This document shows, one piece after another, positions 23,572 through 32,162 of a stretch of DNA of 64,000 nt. The DNA is from CALRQJ02 sp943370285 (GTDB lineage: Bacteria > Bacteroidota > Bacteroidia > Chitinophagales > Chitinophagaceae). Position numbers and translations under genes: made by a program. How positions within the stretch are numbered: position 1 is the stretch's first letter; every line of letters begins with the position of its first letter. The DNA lies in NCBI GenBank assembly GCA_943370285.1, contig CALRQJ020000016.1:1-64000 (forward strand), in the 5' to 3' direction. The notes below the pieces were generated by a model, which saw only the letters and a list, made by a program, of their open reading frames with translations, was not told the DNA's origin and searched no databases.

Positions 23572-25044
23572 TTGTCAAAAAAAGTAATTGTCATTGGTAG
23601 TGGCTTTGCAGGCTTATCTGCAGCCAGTTTCATGGCCAAAGCAGGCTATGCTGTTACCGTATTAGAGCAACATCCCATTCCCGGTGGCAGGGCCAGAAAA
23701 ATGGATGTAGATGGATTTAGGTTTGATATGGGTCCAAGTTGGTATTGGATGCCCGATGTGTTTGACCGTTATTTTGCACAGTTTGGCAAAAAAGTGTCTG
23801 ACTATTACAAACTAACTCGATTAGATCCTTCTTACAGATTATATTGGCCTGATGGTCCGATGGATATTCCGGCAGATTATACCCAACTTAAAGCATTATT
23901 CGAAAGTGTAGAGCCCGGTTCAGGTGCACAACTCGATCAATTTATGGCCGAAGCTGCCTATAAATACGAAGTGGGCATTAATAAATTGGTATTCAAGCCA
24001 GGTCAGTCTTTAACAGAATTTCTCGATATCGATTTGGTTAGAGGAGTATTTAAGTTAGATGTGTTTACCTCCATAAGTAAGCATGTAGCAAAATTTTTCA
24101 AACACCCTAAGCTGCAACAACTGATGGAGTTTCCGGTGTTGTTTTTAGGTGCATTACCGCAAGATACTCCGGCATTGTACAGTTTAATGAATTATGCCGA
24201 CATCAAAGGTGGCACTTGGTTTCCCGAAGGTGGCATGTATAGCATTGTACAAGCCATGTACGATCTAGCAATAGAGTTAGGCGTTACATTTCAATTTAAC
24301 CAGCAAGTAAAAGAAATTGTAGTCGTTAATGGTATTGCACAATCAGTAAAAACCGATACGGCTGTCTTCAATGCCGATATTATCATTGGTGGAGCAGACT
24401 ATCACCATGTAGAAACAAAATTATTAAAGCCGGCTTATCGTAGTTATACCGATAAATATTGGGATAGTAGAGTAATGGCGCCGGGTAGTTTATTGTATTA
24501 TGTAGGATTGAAAAAGAAATTGACAGGCATTCCGCATCATATGTTGTTTTTTGATGTGTCTTTTGAAGTACATGGTCAAGAAATTTACAAGACAAAAAAA
24601 TGGCCTACCAATCCATTATTCTATGTAAGTGCAACTTCGGTTACTGATGTTACAGTTGCTCCTGAAGGTTACGAAAATCTTTTCTTTTTGATACCTGCCG
24701 CCGCAGGGCTAGAAAATGATACAGAAGAATTGCGTACCAAGTATTTCGGTATGATTGTACAACGAATGGAACAACATATTGGTCAAAGCTTCAAAGAAGA
24801 CATCGTTTACTATAAATCCTTCGCTCACAGCAATTTTATTGCCGATTATCATGCTTTTAAAGGAAATGCTTATGGTTTAGCGAACACTTTAACCCAAACT
24901 GCTGTTTTAAAACCTGCACTGCGTAGTAAAAAGGTGAAAAATTTGTTTTACACCGGTCAGTTAACTGTCCCGGGACCAGGAGTGCCGCCAAGCTTAATCA
25001 GCGGCGAAGTAGTGGCAAAGGAAATTGTGAAAGCGTTTAGTTAG
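23572..25044 (+). CDS. crtI: Phytoene desaturase CrtI
   Basis: This FAD-dependent desaturase converts phytoene to lycopene. The 490-residue protein has the dinucleotide-binding motif VIGSGFAGLSAASF at 6-19, followed by the E-x-H-x-x-P-G-G-R segment typical of CrtI. It ends with the carotenoid-desaturase C-terminal signature TGQLTVPGPGVPPSLISGEVVAKEI. The only start that preserves the FAD motif is TTG at 23572, because the first ATG (codon 18) would remove it. It directly follows the sigma factor gene. The second desaturase-like gene (26597) is more divergent and probably acts later in the pathway. Confidence 0.94.
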   Translation: MSKKVIVIGSGFAGLSAASFMAKAGYAVTVLEQHPIPGGRARKMDVDGFRFDMGPSWYWMPDVFDRYFAQFGKKVSDYYKLTRLDPSYRLYWPDGPMDIPADYTQLKALFESVEPGSGAQLDQFMAEAAYKYEVGINKLVFKPGQSLTEFLDIDLVRGVFKLDVFTSISKHVAKFFKHPKLQQLMEFPVLFLGALPQDTPALYSLMNYADIKGGTWFPEGGMYSIVQAMYDLAIELGVTFQFNQQVKEIVVVNGIAQSVKTDTAVFNADIIIGGADYHHVETKLLKPAYRSYTDKYWDSRVMAPGSLLYYVGLKKKLTGIPHHMLFFDVSFEVHGQEIYKTKKWPTNPLFYVSATSVTDVTVAPEGYENLFFLIPAAAGLENDTEELRTKYFGMIVQRMEQHIGQSFKEDIVYYKSFAHSNFIADYHAFKGNAYGLANTLTQTAVLKPALRSKKVKNLFYTGQLTVPGPGVPPSLISGEVVAKEIVKAFS

Positions 25045-25130
25045 TTTTGGTAAGGGTGTCTAATCGTTAAACAGAATAGTTGAGATGTGAGTTAAATTCT
25101 TAAATTAGAAAAAATAAATAGAATACGGCA

Positions 25131-25967
25131 ATGATGCAATTGTTTCATGAAACAAGTCAGCAGGCTAGTAAAATAGCAACTGAGTTATACAGCACTTCAT
25201 TTTCATCGGCTATTAAGCTGCTGCATAAAGACTTGCGTCAACCTATTTTTAATATTTACGGATTTGTTCGTTTCGCCGATGAAATTGTAGACACTTTTCA
25301 TGGCCATAACAAAGAACAATTATTAGCTGAATTTAAAGTAGAAACCTACACAGCTATTGAAAGAGGCATTAGTCTCAATCCAATTCTACACAGCTTTCAA
25401 CTTACCGTAAATAAATACAATATCGACCATCAACTCATCGATGCTTTTTTCAAAAGCATGGAAATGGACTTGGGTAAAAAGCGGTACGATAATGTTGGGT
25501 ACGAAGAATATATTTATGGTAGTGCAGAAGTGGTAGGATTGATGTGCTTATATATTTTTTGCGAAGGAGATCAAGCCATGTACAACCAATTAGTAGTGCC
25601 TGCTCGTAGTTTGGGTGCAGCTTTCCAGAAAGTAAATTTTCTGAGGGATTTAAAAGCTGATTTTCAGCATTTAGACAGAACTTATTTTCCGGGTTGTGAC
25701 TTTAGTAATTTTACATCCAGCGATAAACAGCAAATAGAAGCCGATATTCAAAAAGATTTTGATGATGCTTACGAAGGCATTTTAAGATTACCTATCAAAG
25801 CTAGGTTTGGCGTTTATGTAGCTTTTAAGTATTACCTGTCGCTGTTTAAAAAGATTAAAAAGCTACAGCCGCAACGTATTCTCGAAGAAAGAATACGCAT
25901 ACCTGACTATGGTAAATTCTTTATTTTAGCCAAAGCTGGCTTACGCAGTCAGTTTAACTTTTTATAA
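25131..25967 (+). CDS. crtB: Phytoene synthase CrtB
   Basis: CrtB condenses two geranylgeranyl diphosphates into phytoene. The 278-residue protein has the squalene/phytoene-synthase core: a first Asp-rich motif in FVRFADEIVDTFHG (about residues 40-52) and a second in QKVNFLRDLKADF (about 163-175). These bind the Mg-diphosphates. The length is typical of Bacteroidota CrtB. It follows crtI by 86 bases. A hairpin with a T run follows it, so expression may fall off before idi. The substrate GGPP must come from a synthase encoded elsewhere. Confidence 0.94.
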   Translation: MMQLFHETSQQASKIATELYSTSFSSAIKLLHKDLRQPIFNIYGFVRFADEIVDTFHGHNKEQLLAEFKVETYTAIERGISLNPILHSFQLTVNKYNIDHQLIDAFFKSMEMDLGKKRYDNVGYEEYIYGSAEVVGLMCLYIFCEGDQAMYNQLVVPARSLGAAFQKVNFLRDLKADFQHLDRTYFPGCDFSNFTSSDKQQIEADIQKDFDDAYEGILRLPIKARFGVYVAFKYYLSLFKKIKKLQPQRILEERIRIPDYGKFFILAKAGLRSQFNFL

Positions 25968-25991
25968 TCAACCATTCAATAAGACAACAAG

Positions 25992-26018
25992 TGCTATGCT
26001 ATAGGCATAGCATTTTTG
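25992..26018 (+). terminator. Hairpin with T tract between crtB and idi
   Basis: TGCTATGC (25992-25999) and GCATAGCA (26005-26012) form a perfect 8-base stem followed by TTTTTG. It may be an attenuator or a partial terminator inside the crt cluster. Confidence 0.7.
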
Positions 26019-26044
26019 TATAATTTTAGCTTGAAAAAATACAC

Positions 26045-26575
26045 ATGGAACAAGTGGTTTTGGTAGATGAGCAGGATAATAGTATTGGCACCATGGAAAA
26101 AATGGAAGCCCATGAAAAAGCTTTATTACATAGGGCTTTCAGTGTGTTTATTTTCAATACCAAAGGTGAAATGCTATTACAACAAAGGGCACTCAGTAAG
26201 TACCATAGTGGTGGATTATGGACCAATGCTTGCTGCAGTCACCCAAGACCAGAGGAGCCTGTAGCAACAGCAGCAATTAGAAGATTGCAAGAAGAAATGG
26301 GTTTCAAAACAACGCTACATAAAATTTTTGATTTCACTTATAAAGCCGGTTTTGATAATGGATTAACCGAACATGAATTTGACCATGTTTTTATGGGGGT
26401 TTATGAAGGTGCAATTACCCCAAATGAATCAGAAGTAAAAGAGTACACTTATAAAAATATGGATGAAATTGCAGCGTCTTTGCAAACGCATCCTAATAAA
26501 TATACAGCATGGTTTCATATTGCTTTTCCAAAGGTTCAAGCATGGATGAACCAACAAGATAACAGCAATAACTAG
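26045..26575 (+). CDS. idi: Isopentenyl-diphosphate delta-isomerase, type 1
   Basis: A Nudix-fold enzyme that interconverts IPP and DMAPP to balance precursor supply for carotenoids. The 176-residue protein has the catalytic Cys in TNACCSHPRPEE (about residues 56-67), the Nudix-like helix AAIRRLQEEMGF and the metal/catalytic segment LTEHEFDHVFMG. The length is normal. It sits between crtB and the second desaturase, 21 bases from the latter, so it belongs to the carotenoid island. The preceding hairpin suggests that it may also have its own start site. Confidence 0.95.
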   Translation: MEQVVLVDEQDNSIGTMEKMEAHEKALLHRAFSVFIFNTKGEMLLQQRALSKYHSGGLWTNACCSHPRPEEPVATAAIRRLQEEMGFKTTLHKIFDFTYKAGFDNGLTEHEFDHVFMGVYEGAITPNESEVKEYTYKNMDEIAASLQTHPNKYTAWFHIAFPKVQAWMNQQDNSNN

Positions 26576-26596
26576 TGTAAATAGTAAGCTCACAAC

Positions 26597-28090
26597 ATGT
26601 CTTCAAAAGCTATTATAATTGGTGCAGGTATTGGCGGTCTTGCTGCTGCTATAAGATTGGCTGTTCAAGGTTTTCAAGTAAAAGTGTTTGAGCAAAATAG
26701 CTATCCCGGTGGCAAATTGAGTCAGTTTGAAATAGATGGCTATAAGTTTGATGCCGGCCCAAGTTTGTTTACGCAGCCCGAAAATATCGAAGCATTATTT
26801 GAGCTAGCCGGAGAACCGATGGAGGCTTATTTCAAATATCAATCGCTACCCATTGCATGTAAATATTTTTGGGAAGATGGTACGGTTGTTAATGCCTTTA
26901 CCGAAGCAGAACAATTTGCTGAATCGCTCCACACCGCTACCGGCGAAAGCAAAGCGGCAGTAGTTGATTATTTACAACAATCGGAAAAAGTATACGATAA
27001 TATTGGTAAATTATTTGTTGATTATTCGCTGCACAAACGGCATATTTTGTTTCAGGCACCAATAGTAAAAGCAATTACTGCTGTAAAAAGAAAATTGATC
27101 TTTGGCTCTTTGCATCAACTCAATACCAAACATTTTTCTTCTCCTAAAACCGTACAGTTATTTAATCGATATGCCACATACAACGGTAGTAATCCTTACA
27201 AAGCTCCTGGTATGTTAAGCTTGATTCCGCACTTGGAGCAAAATCAAGGAACCTATTATCCGCAAGGCGGAATGATTAGTATCACCAATGCTTTATATCA
27301 ATTGGCAATAAAGAAAGGTGTGCAGTTTACTTTTAATACATCCGTTACATCTATTATTGAACATGAAGGAAAAGTACGAGGTGTTGTAGCTGCTAATGAC
27401 AACCATTATGCAACGATTGTTGTCAGCAATATGGATGTTTACTTTACGTATAAACATTTGCTCAAAGACGAATCAAAAGCGAAACAAATCTTAAAACAGG
27501 AGCGTAGTAGTAGTGCTTTAATTTTTTATTGGGGTATCAAGAAAACTTTCTCTCAACTCCATTTGCACAATATCTTTTTCAGTAACGATTATTATAAAGA
27601 ATTCGATCATATTTTTCGATTAAAACAGTTGTTTAACGATCCTACTGTTTACATCAACATTACGAGTAAGTGTGAATCGGGTCAACAAGCACCGGAAGGA
27701 AAAGAGAACTGGTTTGTAATGGTGAATGCACCTGCTAATATTGGACAAGATTGGGATGCCATGAAAGCCGCAGCTCGTCAACAAGTGATTCAAAAGTTAA
27801 GTCGTATTTTAGGAGAATCAATAGAGCCACTGATTGAAGTGGAACAAACTTTAGATCCGGTAACTATCGAGTCGGCAACGGCTTCTTACATGGGCAGTTT
27901 ATATGGTACCAGTTCAAATTCTAAGATGGCCGCCTTTTTAAGACATTCCAATTTTAGTAAGTCCATTAAAGGTTTGTATTTTGTAGGTGGAAGTGTGCAT
28001 CCCGGCGGTGGCATTCCACTTTGTTTAAAGAGTGCAAAAATCATGAGTGATATCGTAGCAAAAGATGTCAAGTTGCAAAAAGTACCTTAA
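26597..28090 (+). CDS. crtD: CrtD-like carotenoid desaturase (CrtI family)
   Basis: This 497-residue FAD enzyme of the CrtI/CrtD/CrtN family has a Rossmann motif IIGAGIGGLAAAIRLA at 6-21 and a C-terminal FVGGSVHPGGGIPLCLKSAKI. The HPGGGIP form of this tail is characteristic of CrtD-type and related late-acting enzymes, as opposed to PGPGVPPS in the crtI gene upstream. In Bacteroidota clusters that also contain cruF, crtY and crtZ, such a gene introduces the 3',4' double bond at the acyclic end. The exact regiospecificity is inferred from context. It is tightly linked to idi (21 bases) and the cruF-like gene (9 bases). Confidence 0.82.
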   Translation: MSSKAIIIGAGIGGLAAAIRLAVQGFQVKVFEQNSYPGGKLSQFEIDGYKFDAGPSLFTQPENIEALFELAGEPMEAYFKYQSLPIACKYFWEDGTVVNAFTEAEQFAESLHTATGESKAAVVDYLQQSEKVYDNIGKLFVDYSLHKRHILFQAPIVKAITAVKRKLIFGSLHQLNTKHFSSPKTVQLFNRYATYNGSNPYKAPGMLSLIPHLEQNQGTYYPQGGMISITNALYQLAIKKGVQFTFNTSVTSIIEHEGKVRGVVAANDNHYATIVVSNMDVYFTYKHLLKDESKAKQILKQERSSSALIFYWGIKKTFSQLHLHNIFFSNDYYKEFDHIFRLKQLFNDPTVYINITSKCESGQQAPEGKENWFVMVNAPANIGQDWDAMKAAARQQVIQKLSRILGESIEPLIEVEQTLDPVTIESATASYMGSLYGTSSNSKMAAFLRHSNFSKSIKGLYFVGGSVHPGGGIPLCLKSAKIMSDIVAKDVKLQKVP

Positions 28091-28099
28091 TCGCATCGT

Positions 28100-28789
28100 T
28101 TGAAACTACCTTTTTCAACATATCAAATAGCTTTGTTTTTAGCGTTGTTATTTCACATCAGCGGGGCTATTGGTATTTTATTTACGCCATATAAAGATTG
28201 GTTTATTCAACACACTCCATTGAATTTACTGTTGATGGCCAGCTTGTTGATATGGACACAAAACGACAAAAATCTTGCCTTCTATTTGTTTGCCGTTATT
28301 GCTTTTGTAACGGGTATGCTTACAGAAATGATTGGCGTTAATACAGGTATATTGTTTGGCGATTATGCCTATGGCAATGTAATGGGAATTAAATTGTTTG
28401 GTGTACCACTGCTCATCGGTATACAATGGTTTGTAACGGTGTTTGCAAGTGGTATTATCATTACCAAAGTAAAAAATGCTTTGTTAGCAAGAACTCCGGA
28501 GACTGTTACTTTAATGAGTAAGCCACTGCAAATAACTACAATAGTTGTAGATGGTGCAACTTTAGCCTCTTTTTTCGATTATGTAATGGAGCCGGTAGCT
28601 GTAAAATTGGGTTTTTGGCAATGGCATTCCGCCGAAATTCCATTGTTAAATTATTTGTGTTGGTTTGTCATTAGTGCTTTGTTGTTGGTGCTGTTTCATT
28701 TTTTCAAGTTTAATAAAGCCAACCATTTCGCTGTACATTTGTTTATTATTCAGTTACTATTTTTTCTAGCTTTAAGAATATTATTATGA
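28100..28789 (+). CDS. cruF: CruF-like carotenoid 1',2'-hydratase, membrane protein
   Basis: This 229-residue polytopic protein has about seven hydrophobic segments and the conserved carotenoid-biosynthesis (DUF422/CruF) elements: FVTGMLTEMIGVNTGILFGDYAYG (about 73-96), VDGATLASFFDYVMEPVAVKLGFW and the following W-containing region. CruF hydrates the 1',2' bond of the psi end of gamma-carotene-type intermediates. Together with CrtD and CrtZ this points to a saproxanthin/myxol-type product. It starts with TTG, since no in-frame ATG precedes the first conserved region. It overlaps crtZ by ATGA (28786-28789), indicating translational coupling. Confidence 0.85.
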   Translation: MKLPFSTYQIALFLALLFHISGAIGILFTPYKDWFIQHTPLNLLLMASLLIWTQNDKNLAFYLFAVIAFVTGMLTEMIGVNTGILFGDYAYGNVMGIKLFGVPLLIGIQWFVTVFASGIIITKVKNALLARTPETVTLMSKPLQITTIVVDGATLASFFDYVMEPVAVKLGFWQWHSAEIPLLNYLCWFVISALLLVLFHFFKFNKANHFAVHLFIIQLLFFLALRILL

Positions 28790-29259
28790 TTTGGTATGTA
28801 TTGCTTACGTTATTGGTGTTTGGTGTAATGGAGGGAATAACCTGGCTTACACACAAATATGTAATGCACGGATTTTTGTGGTACTTACACGAAGACCATC
28901 ACCAAAAAAAAGATGGTTTCTTCGAGAAAAATGATGCCTTCTTTTTAATCTTCGCTATACCAAGTTGGTTGTGTATTATGCTTGGTAGTATGAACCAAAA
29001 TTACATTGCAGTAAGCATTGGTGCAGGTATTGCTTTATATGGCTTTGCGTATTTTCTCGTTCATGAAATTATCATTCACCAACGCTTTAAACTGTTTACA
29101 AAAAGTAATAATCGCTACATTAAAGCTATACGTTGGGCTCATAAAATGCATCACAAGCATTTAGATAAAGAGGAAGGAGAAAGTTTTGGTATGCTCATTG
29201 TAGCCAAAAAATATTGGGATAAGGTAAAGCGTGACGAAGCATTTCAGCAATGTTTGTAA
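28786..29259 (+). CDS. crtZ: Beta-carotene hydroxylase CrtZ
   Basis: A membrane di-iron hydroxylase that adds the 3-hydroxyl group to the beta-ionone ring. The 157-residue protein contains the four histidine clusters of the family: H23-x4-H28, H35-x2-H38-H39, H93-x4-H98 and H119-x2-H122-H123, between about four membrane segments. Its ATG overlaps the stop codon of the cruF-like gene by four bases. In a pathway that keeps one end acyclic, it would hydroxylate the single ring made by CrtY. Confidence 0.94.
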   Translation: MIWYVLLTLLVFGVMEGITWLTHKYVMHGFLWYLHEDHHQKKDGFFEKNDAFFLIFAIPSWLCIMLGSMNQNYIAVSIGAGIALYGFAYFLVHEIIIHQRFKLFTKSNNRYIKAIRWAHKMHHKHLDKEEGESFGMLIVAKKYWDKVKRDEAFQQCL

Positions 29260-29375
29260 CCCAACTATTGATTAGGTATTAGGCTGCAGTGGCGTCGCAT
29301 GCCGAAGTTTATATTCGGTATCAAGACCAAAAGCGTCTTGACTCTTGTATTGCATATCTTTACGCAGCTTTAAAT

Positions 29376-30572
29376 ATGCCCCACTCCAATCAACATAGCC
29401 ATGCTTCAACCGAATATGATTATATCATAGCCGGTGCAGGTTGTGCAGGTTTAAGTTTACTGATTCGGATTTTGCAAACTCCAACTTTACAGCATAAAAA
29501 AATATTATTGGTTGATAAAGCACCCAAAAACACGAACGATAGAACTTGGTGTTTTTGGGAGTCCGAATCCGGTTTGTTTGAATCGATTGTTAAGCATCGA
29601 TGGAATGAAGTCAACTTTTTTTCTACCTTTTTTTCTAGCACACTAACGCTCAAGCCTTATCAATACAAAATGATTGAAGGGGTTGATTTTTATCAATATT
29701 GTTTTGACATTATTGCAAGGCATCATAATGTGACGGTTCAGTATGCTAATATTACGGCTATTGAAAATGAAAGCAACAAAGCAGTTGTTATTGCTGATGG
29801 CATAAAATACACTGCTAGCTATGTTTTCAGCAGTATTATTCAACACAAAGATTTTTTATACCAACCTTTGTTGAATCCTACCGTAAAGGGAATGTTACAG
29901 CATTTCAAAGGTTGGGTAATTGAAACTAAGACTGCTTTGTTTAATCCTGCAGTGGCAACTTTTATGGATTTTACCGTGAGTCAGCAACACGGCACTTCGT
30001 TTATGTATGTGATGCCAATGAGCACCACAAAAGCATTGGTTGAGTATACCTTATTTACGCCTACTCTTTTGCAAACATCAGATTATGACAATGCATTGAA
30101 AGACTATATTGCTACAGCAATTGGAACAACTGATTATACTATTCAGCACGAAGAGTTTGGTATTATTCCTATGACTGCACATCGATTTTCGACTCATAGT
30201 AAAAATATTATCTACATTGGCACAGCCGGTGGAAAAGTGAAAGCTAGCAGCGGTTATGCCTTTACCTCTATTCAGCGGCACAGTCAAAAAATAGTAGAAT
30301 GTTTGCAGCGACAACAGCATCCTGCAATAGCTGAAACACTTGCTGACAAAAAATTCTTTTTTTTCGACAGGGTATTGCTACATGTATTATTAAGTAAAAA
30401 GTTGAATGGCGATACCATTTTTGGTCTTATTTTCAAGCACAATACACCCGAAACTGTATTTCGTTTTTTGGATAATCGTTCAAATTTGCTAGAAGACCTT
30501 CAAATAATGCGAAGTGTGCCAACAAGCATTTTTCTACCGGCGGCATTAAAGGAAATTTGGAATTCCAAATAA
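29376..30572 (+). CDS. crtY: Lycopene cyclase CrtY
   Basis: An FAD/NAD(P)H-dependent cyclase that forms beta-ionone rings on lycopene or its psi-end derivatives. The 398-residue protein has the nucleotide-binding motif DYIIAGAGCAGLSLL at about 15-29, a CrtY-type RTWCFWE segment, and FMYVMPMSTTKALVEYTLF and GIIPMT further along. The open frame extends upstream to a GTG at 29289, but those 29 residues have no cyclase character. The ATG at 29376 is chosen, leaving a 116-base gap after crtZ. It is the last gene of the carotenoid cluster. Confidence 0.93.
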   Translation: MPHSNQHSHASTEYDYIIAGAGCAGLSLLIRILQTPTLQHKKILLVDKAPKNTNDRTWCFWESESGLFESIVKHRWNEVNFFSTFFSSTLTLKPYQYKMIEGVDFYQYCFDIIARHHNVTVQYANITAIENESNKAVVIADGIKYTASYVFSSIIQHKDFLYQPLLNPTVKGMLQHFKGWVIETKTALFNPAVATFMDFTVSQQHGTSFMYVMPMSTTKALVEYTLFTPTLLQTSDYDNALKDYIATAIGTTDYTIQHEEFGIIPMTAHRFSTHSKNIIYIGTAGGKVKASSGYAFTSIQRHSQKIVECLQRQQHPAIAETLADKKFFFFDRVLLHVLLSKKLNGDTIFGLIFKHNTPETVFRFLDNRSNLLEDLQIMRSVPTSIFLPAALKEIWNSK

Positions 30573-30676
30573 GTGACTTTGCCCAGAGTAAGCCAATTAA
30601 ATTCCAACTAAAACCCATTATCAAACGATTTAAGAATGGGTTCAATTTGATTGGGATTAAATTGACACTTCTTAGT

Positions 30677-30706
30677 GGTCTAAATTTTTAACATTAAGAC
30701 CTTTTT
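30677..30706 (+). terminator. Weak hairpin after the carotenoid operon
   Basis: GGTCT (30677-30681) and AGACC (30697-30701) flank an AT-rich loop and are followed by TTTTT. A second hairpin, AACCCATT/AATGGGTT, lies at 30612-30642. Either could end the crt transcript; neither is strong. Confidence 0.4.
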
Positions 30707-30842
30707 AAATTTTAATACGTACTATTTTGGCGGAAGCCTCCAACTGTTTTGTCAAAGTCCTTTTACCTTCAGTTTCTATAATCTACCTTGCTGAAGTTTA
30801 AAAATCTTTTTGAATCATTAATAAGATATTTATAATACTTAC

Positions 30843-32141
30843 TTATCGTCTGATATTATTTAACTCTGCTTCTAATTCATTTTTTGCGTTAGTTTGTACT
30901 GATGTTAATGTTCCACTTAGTAAATTATTTACTTCATATGGATCTGTTGTTAAAAAGTACATTTGTTTAGCGCCTGTTGCATTTACAATAAGCTTGTATA
31001 TTCCGTTGCTTATTGCCCACATATCATCAGTTCCATCTTTTATTTCTGAGTATTGATATTTTCTAACAGTGGCGCTACTTGTAAATAACGATTTAAAACT
31101 TTTGCTATCATTAATTTGACTTACATTAACACCAGCAACCTCTGCAATAGTGCTAAAAATATCGGTAGCATCTATTAAATTATTTTCAGTTCCGGTTCTT
31201 GTAACTCCTTTGCCAGATATAAACATAGGTACATTAACACCTCCCTGGTACAATGTACTTTTAACCTTCGAGCTTAAGTAAGGGTTTTGAGCTACTTGGT
31301 TAGTTGTGCCATTGTCGCCAATAAAAATAATAATAGTATTGTCTCTTTTTTCAGTAGACATGCTACTTAATAATCTTCCAATTTGAAAATCCATAGCTTC
31401 AATTGCGGCCATAAAGTATGGCGTAGCATTCATTCCAGTAGTATATGCAGGTAACGATCCTTGACTATGCATGTTACTTGGAGGAACATGAAAAGGAGTG
31501 TGTGGTGCATTATACGCTAACCACATAAACCAAGGTTTGGTTTGTTGATTGATCCAATTAATAGAGGTGGTAGTAAGCGCTTCTGTAGAATATGTACTCT
31601 GCGTACTAGTAACACCATCCTCACTAAGTGTCCAATTATAAAAATCGGTAACAGCACCTCTAATAATTCCTGAATAATAATCAATACCCAAAGTTTCTGG
31701 ATTATACGAATTATTTGAACCAGCTAAATGCCATTTACCTACTACAGCTGTAGCATATTTATTATTGGTATTTGTATTTAAGTATTTCTGCAAACTTGTT
31801 TCCGATTGTGATAAAACATCTGATGCTCCTTTTACACCTGTTCTATAGCCATACTTGCCAGTAAGCATACATGATCTTGTTGGTGAGCAAACAGGGTTAG
31901 ACCAAAAATTATTAAATATTAATCCTTTCGTTCTAATAGCATCAATATTTGGGGTATTGGGTTTTATACTTCCCTCTGTATAACCTTTTATAGCGTCTTT
32001 CCCCAAATCATCTGCTATGATAAGTAAAATATTGGGCGATGACGTTGTTGTAGGTGTTTCTGTTGTAGTTGTATTTTTTTTGCAAGCTGAACTAACAAAC
32101 GCAAATAAAGCTACTAGTAGGATTAGTTTATTATTAAACAT
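30843..32141 (-). CDS. Sulfatase-family lipoprotein
   Basis: The protein has 432 residues. A lipoprotein signal ends VSSAC, giving lipid-modified Cys20. The alkaline-phosphatase-fold sulfatase begins NILLIIADDLG with metal ligands Asp44/Asp45. The sulfatase signature is C-S-P-T-R-x-x-x-L-T-G, with Cys85 as the residue to be converted to formylglycine, so it is a Cys-type sulfatase needing a maturase encoded elsewhere. Later metal ligands are in FIGDNGTT. The segments AYNAPHTPFHVPP and GKWHLAG are also typical. Its substrate, probably a sulfated polysaccharide, is unknown. It follows the YHYH gene by 21 bases in the same direction. Confidence 0.9.
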   Translation of the reverse strand: MFNNKLILLVALFAFVSSACKKNTTTTETPTTTSSPNILLIIADDLGKDAIKGYTEGSIKPNTPNIDAIRTKGLIFNNFWSNPVCSPTRSCMLTGKYGYRTGVKGASDVLSQSETSLQKYLNTNTNNKYATAVVGKWHLAGSNNSYNPETLGIDYYSGIIRGAVTDFYNWTLSEDGVTSTQSTYSTEALTTTSINWINQQTKPWFMWLAYNAPHTPFHVPPSNMHSQGSLPAYTTGMNATPYFMAAIEAMDFQIGRLLSSMSTEKRDNTIIIFIGDNGTTNQVAQNPYLSSKVKSTLYQGGVNVPMFISGKGVTRTGTENNLIDATDIFSTIAEVAGVNVSQINDSKSFKSLFTSSATVRKYQYSEIKDGTDDMWAISNGIYKLIVNATGAKQMYFLTTDPYEVNNLLSGTLTSVQTNAKNELEAELNNIRR

Positions 32142-32162
32142 GGTTATGTTTTTAGGGTTAAA

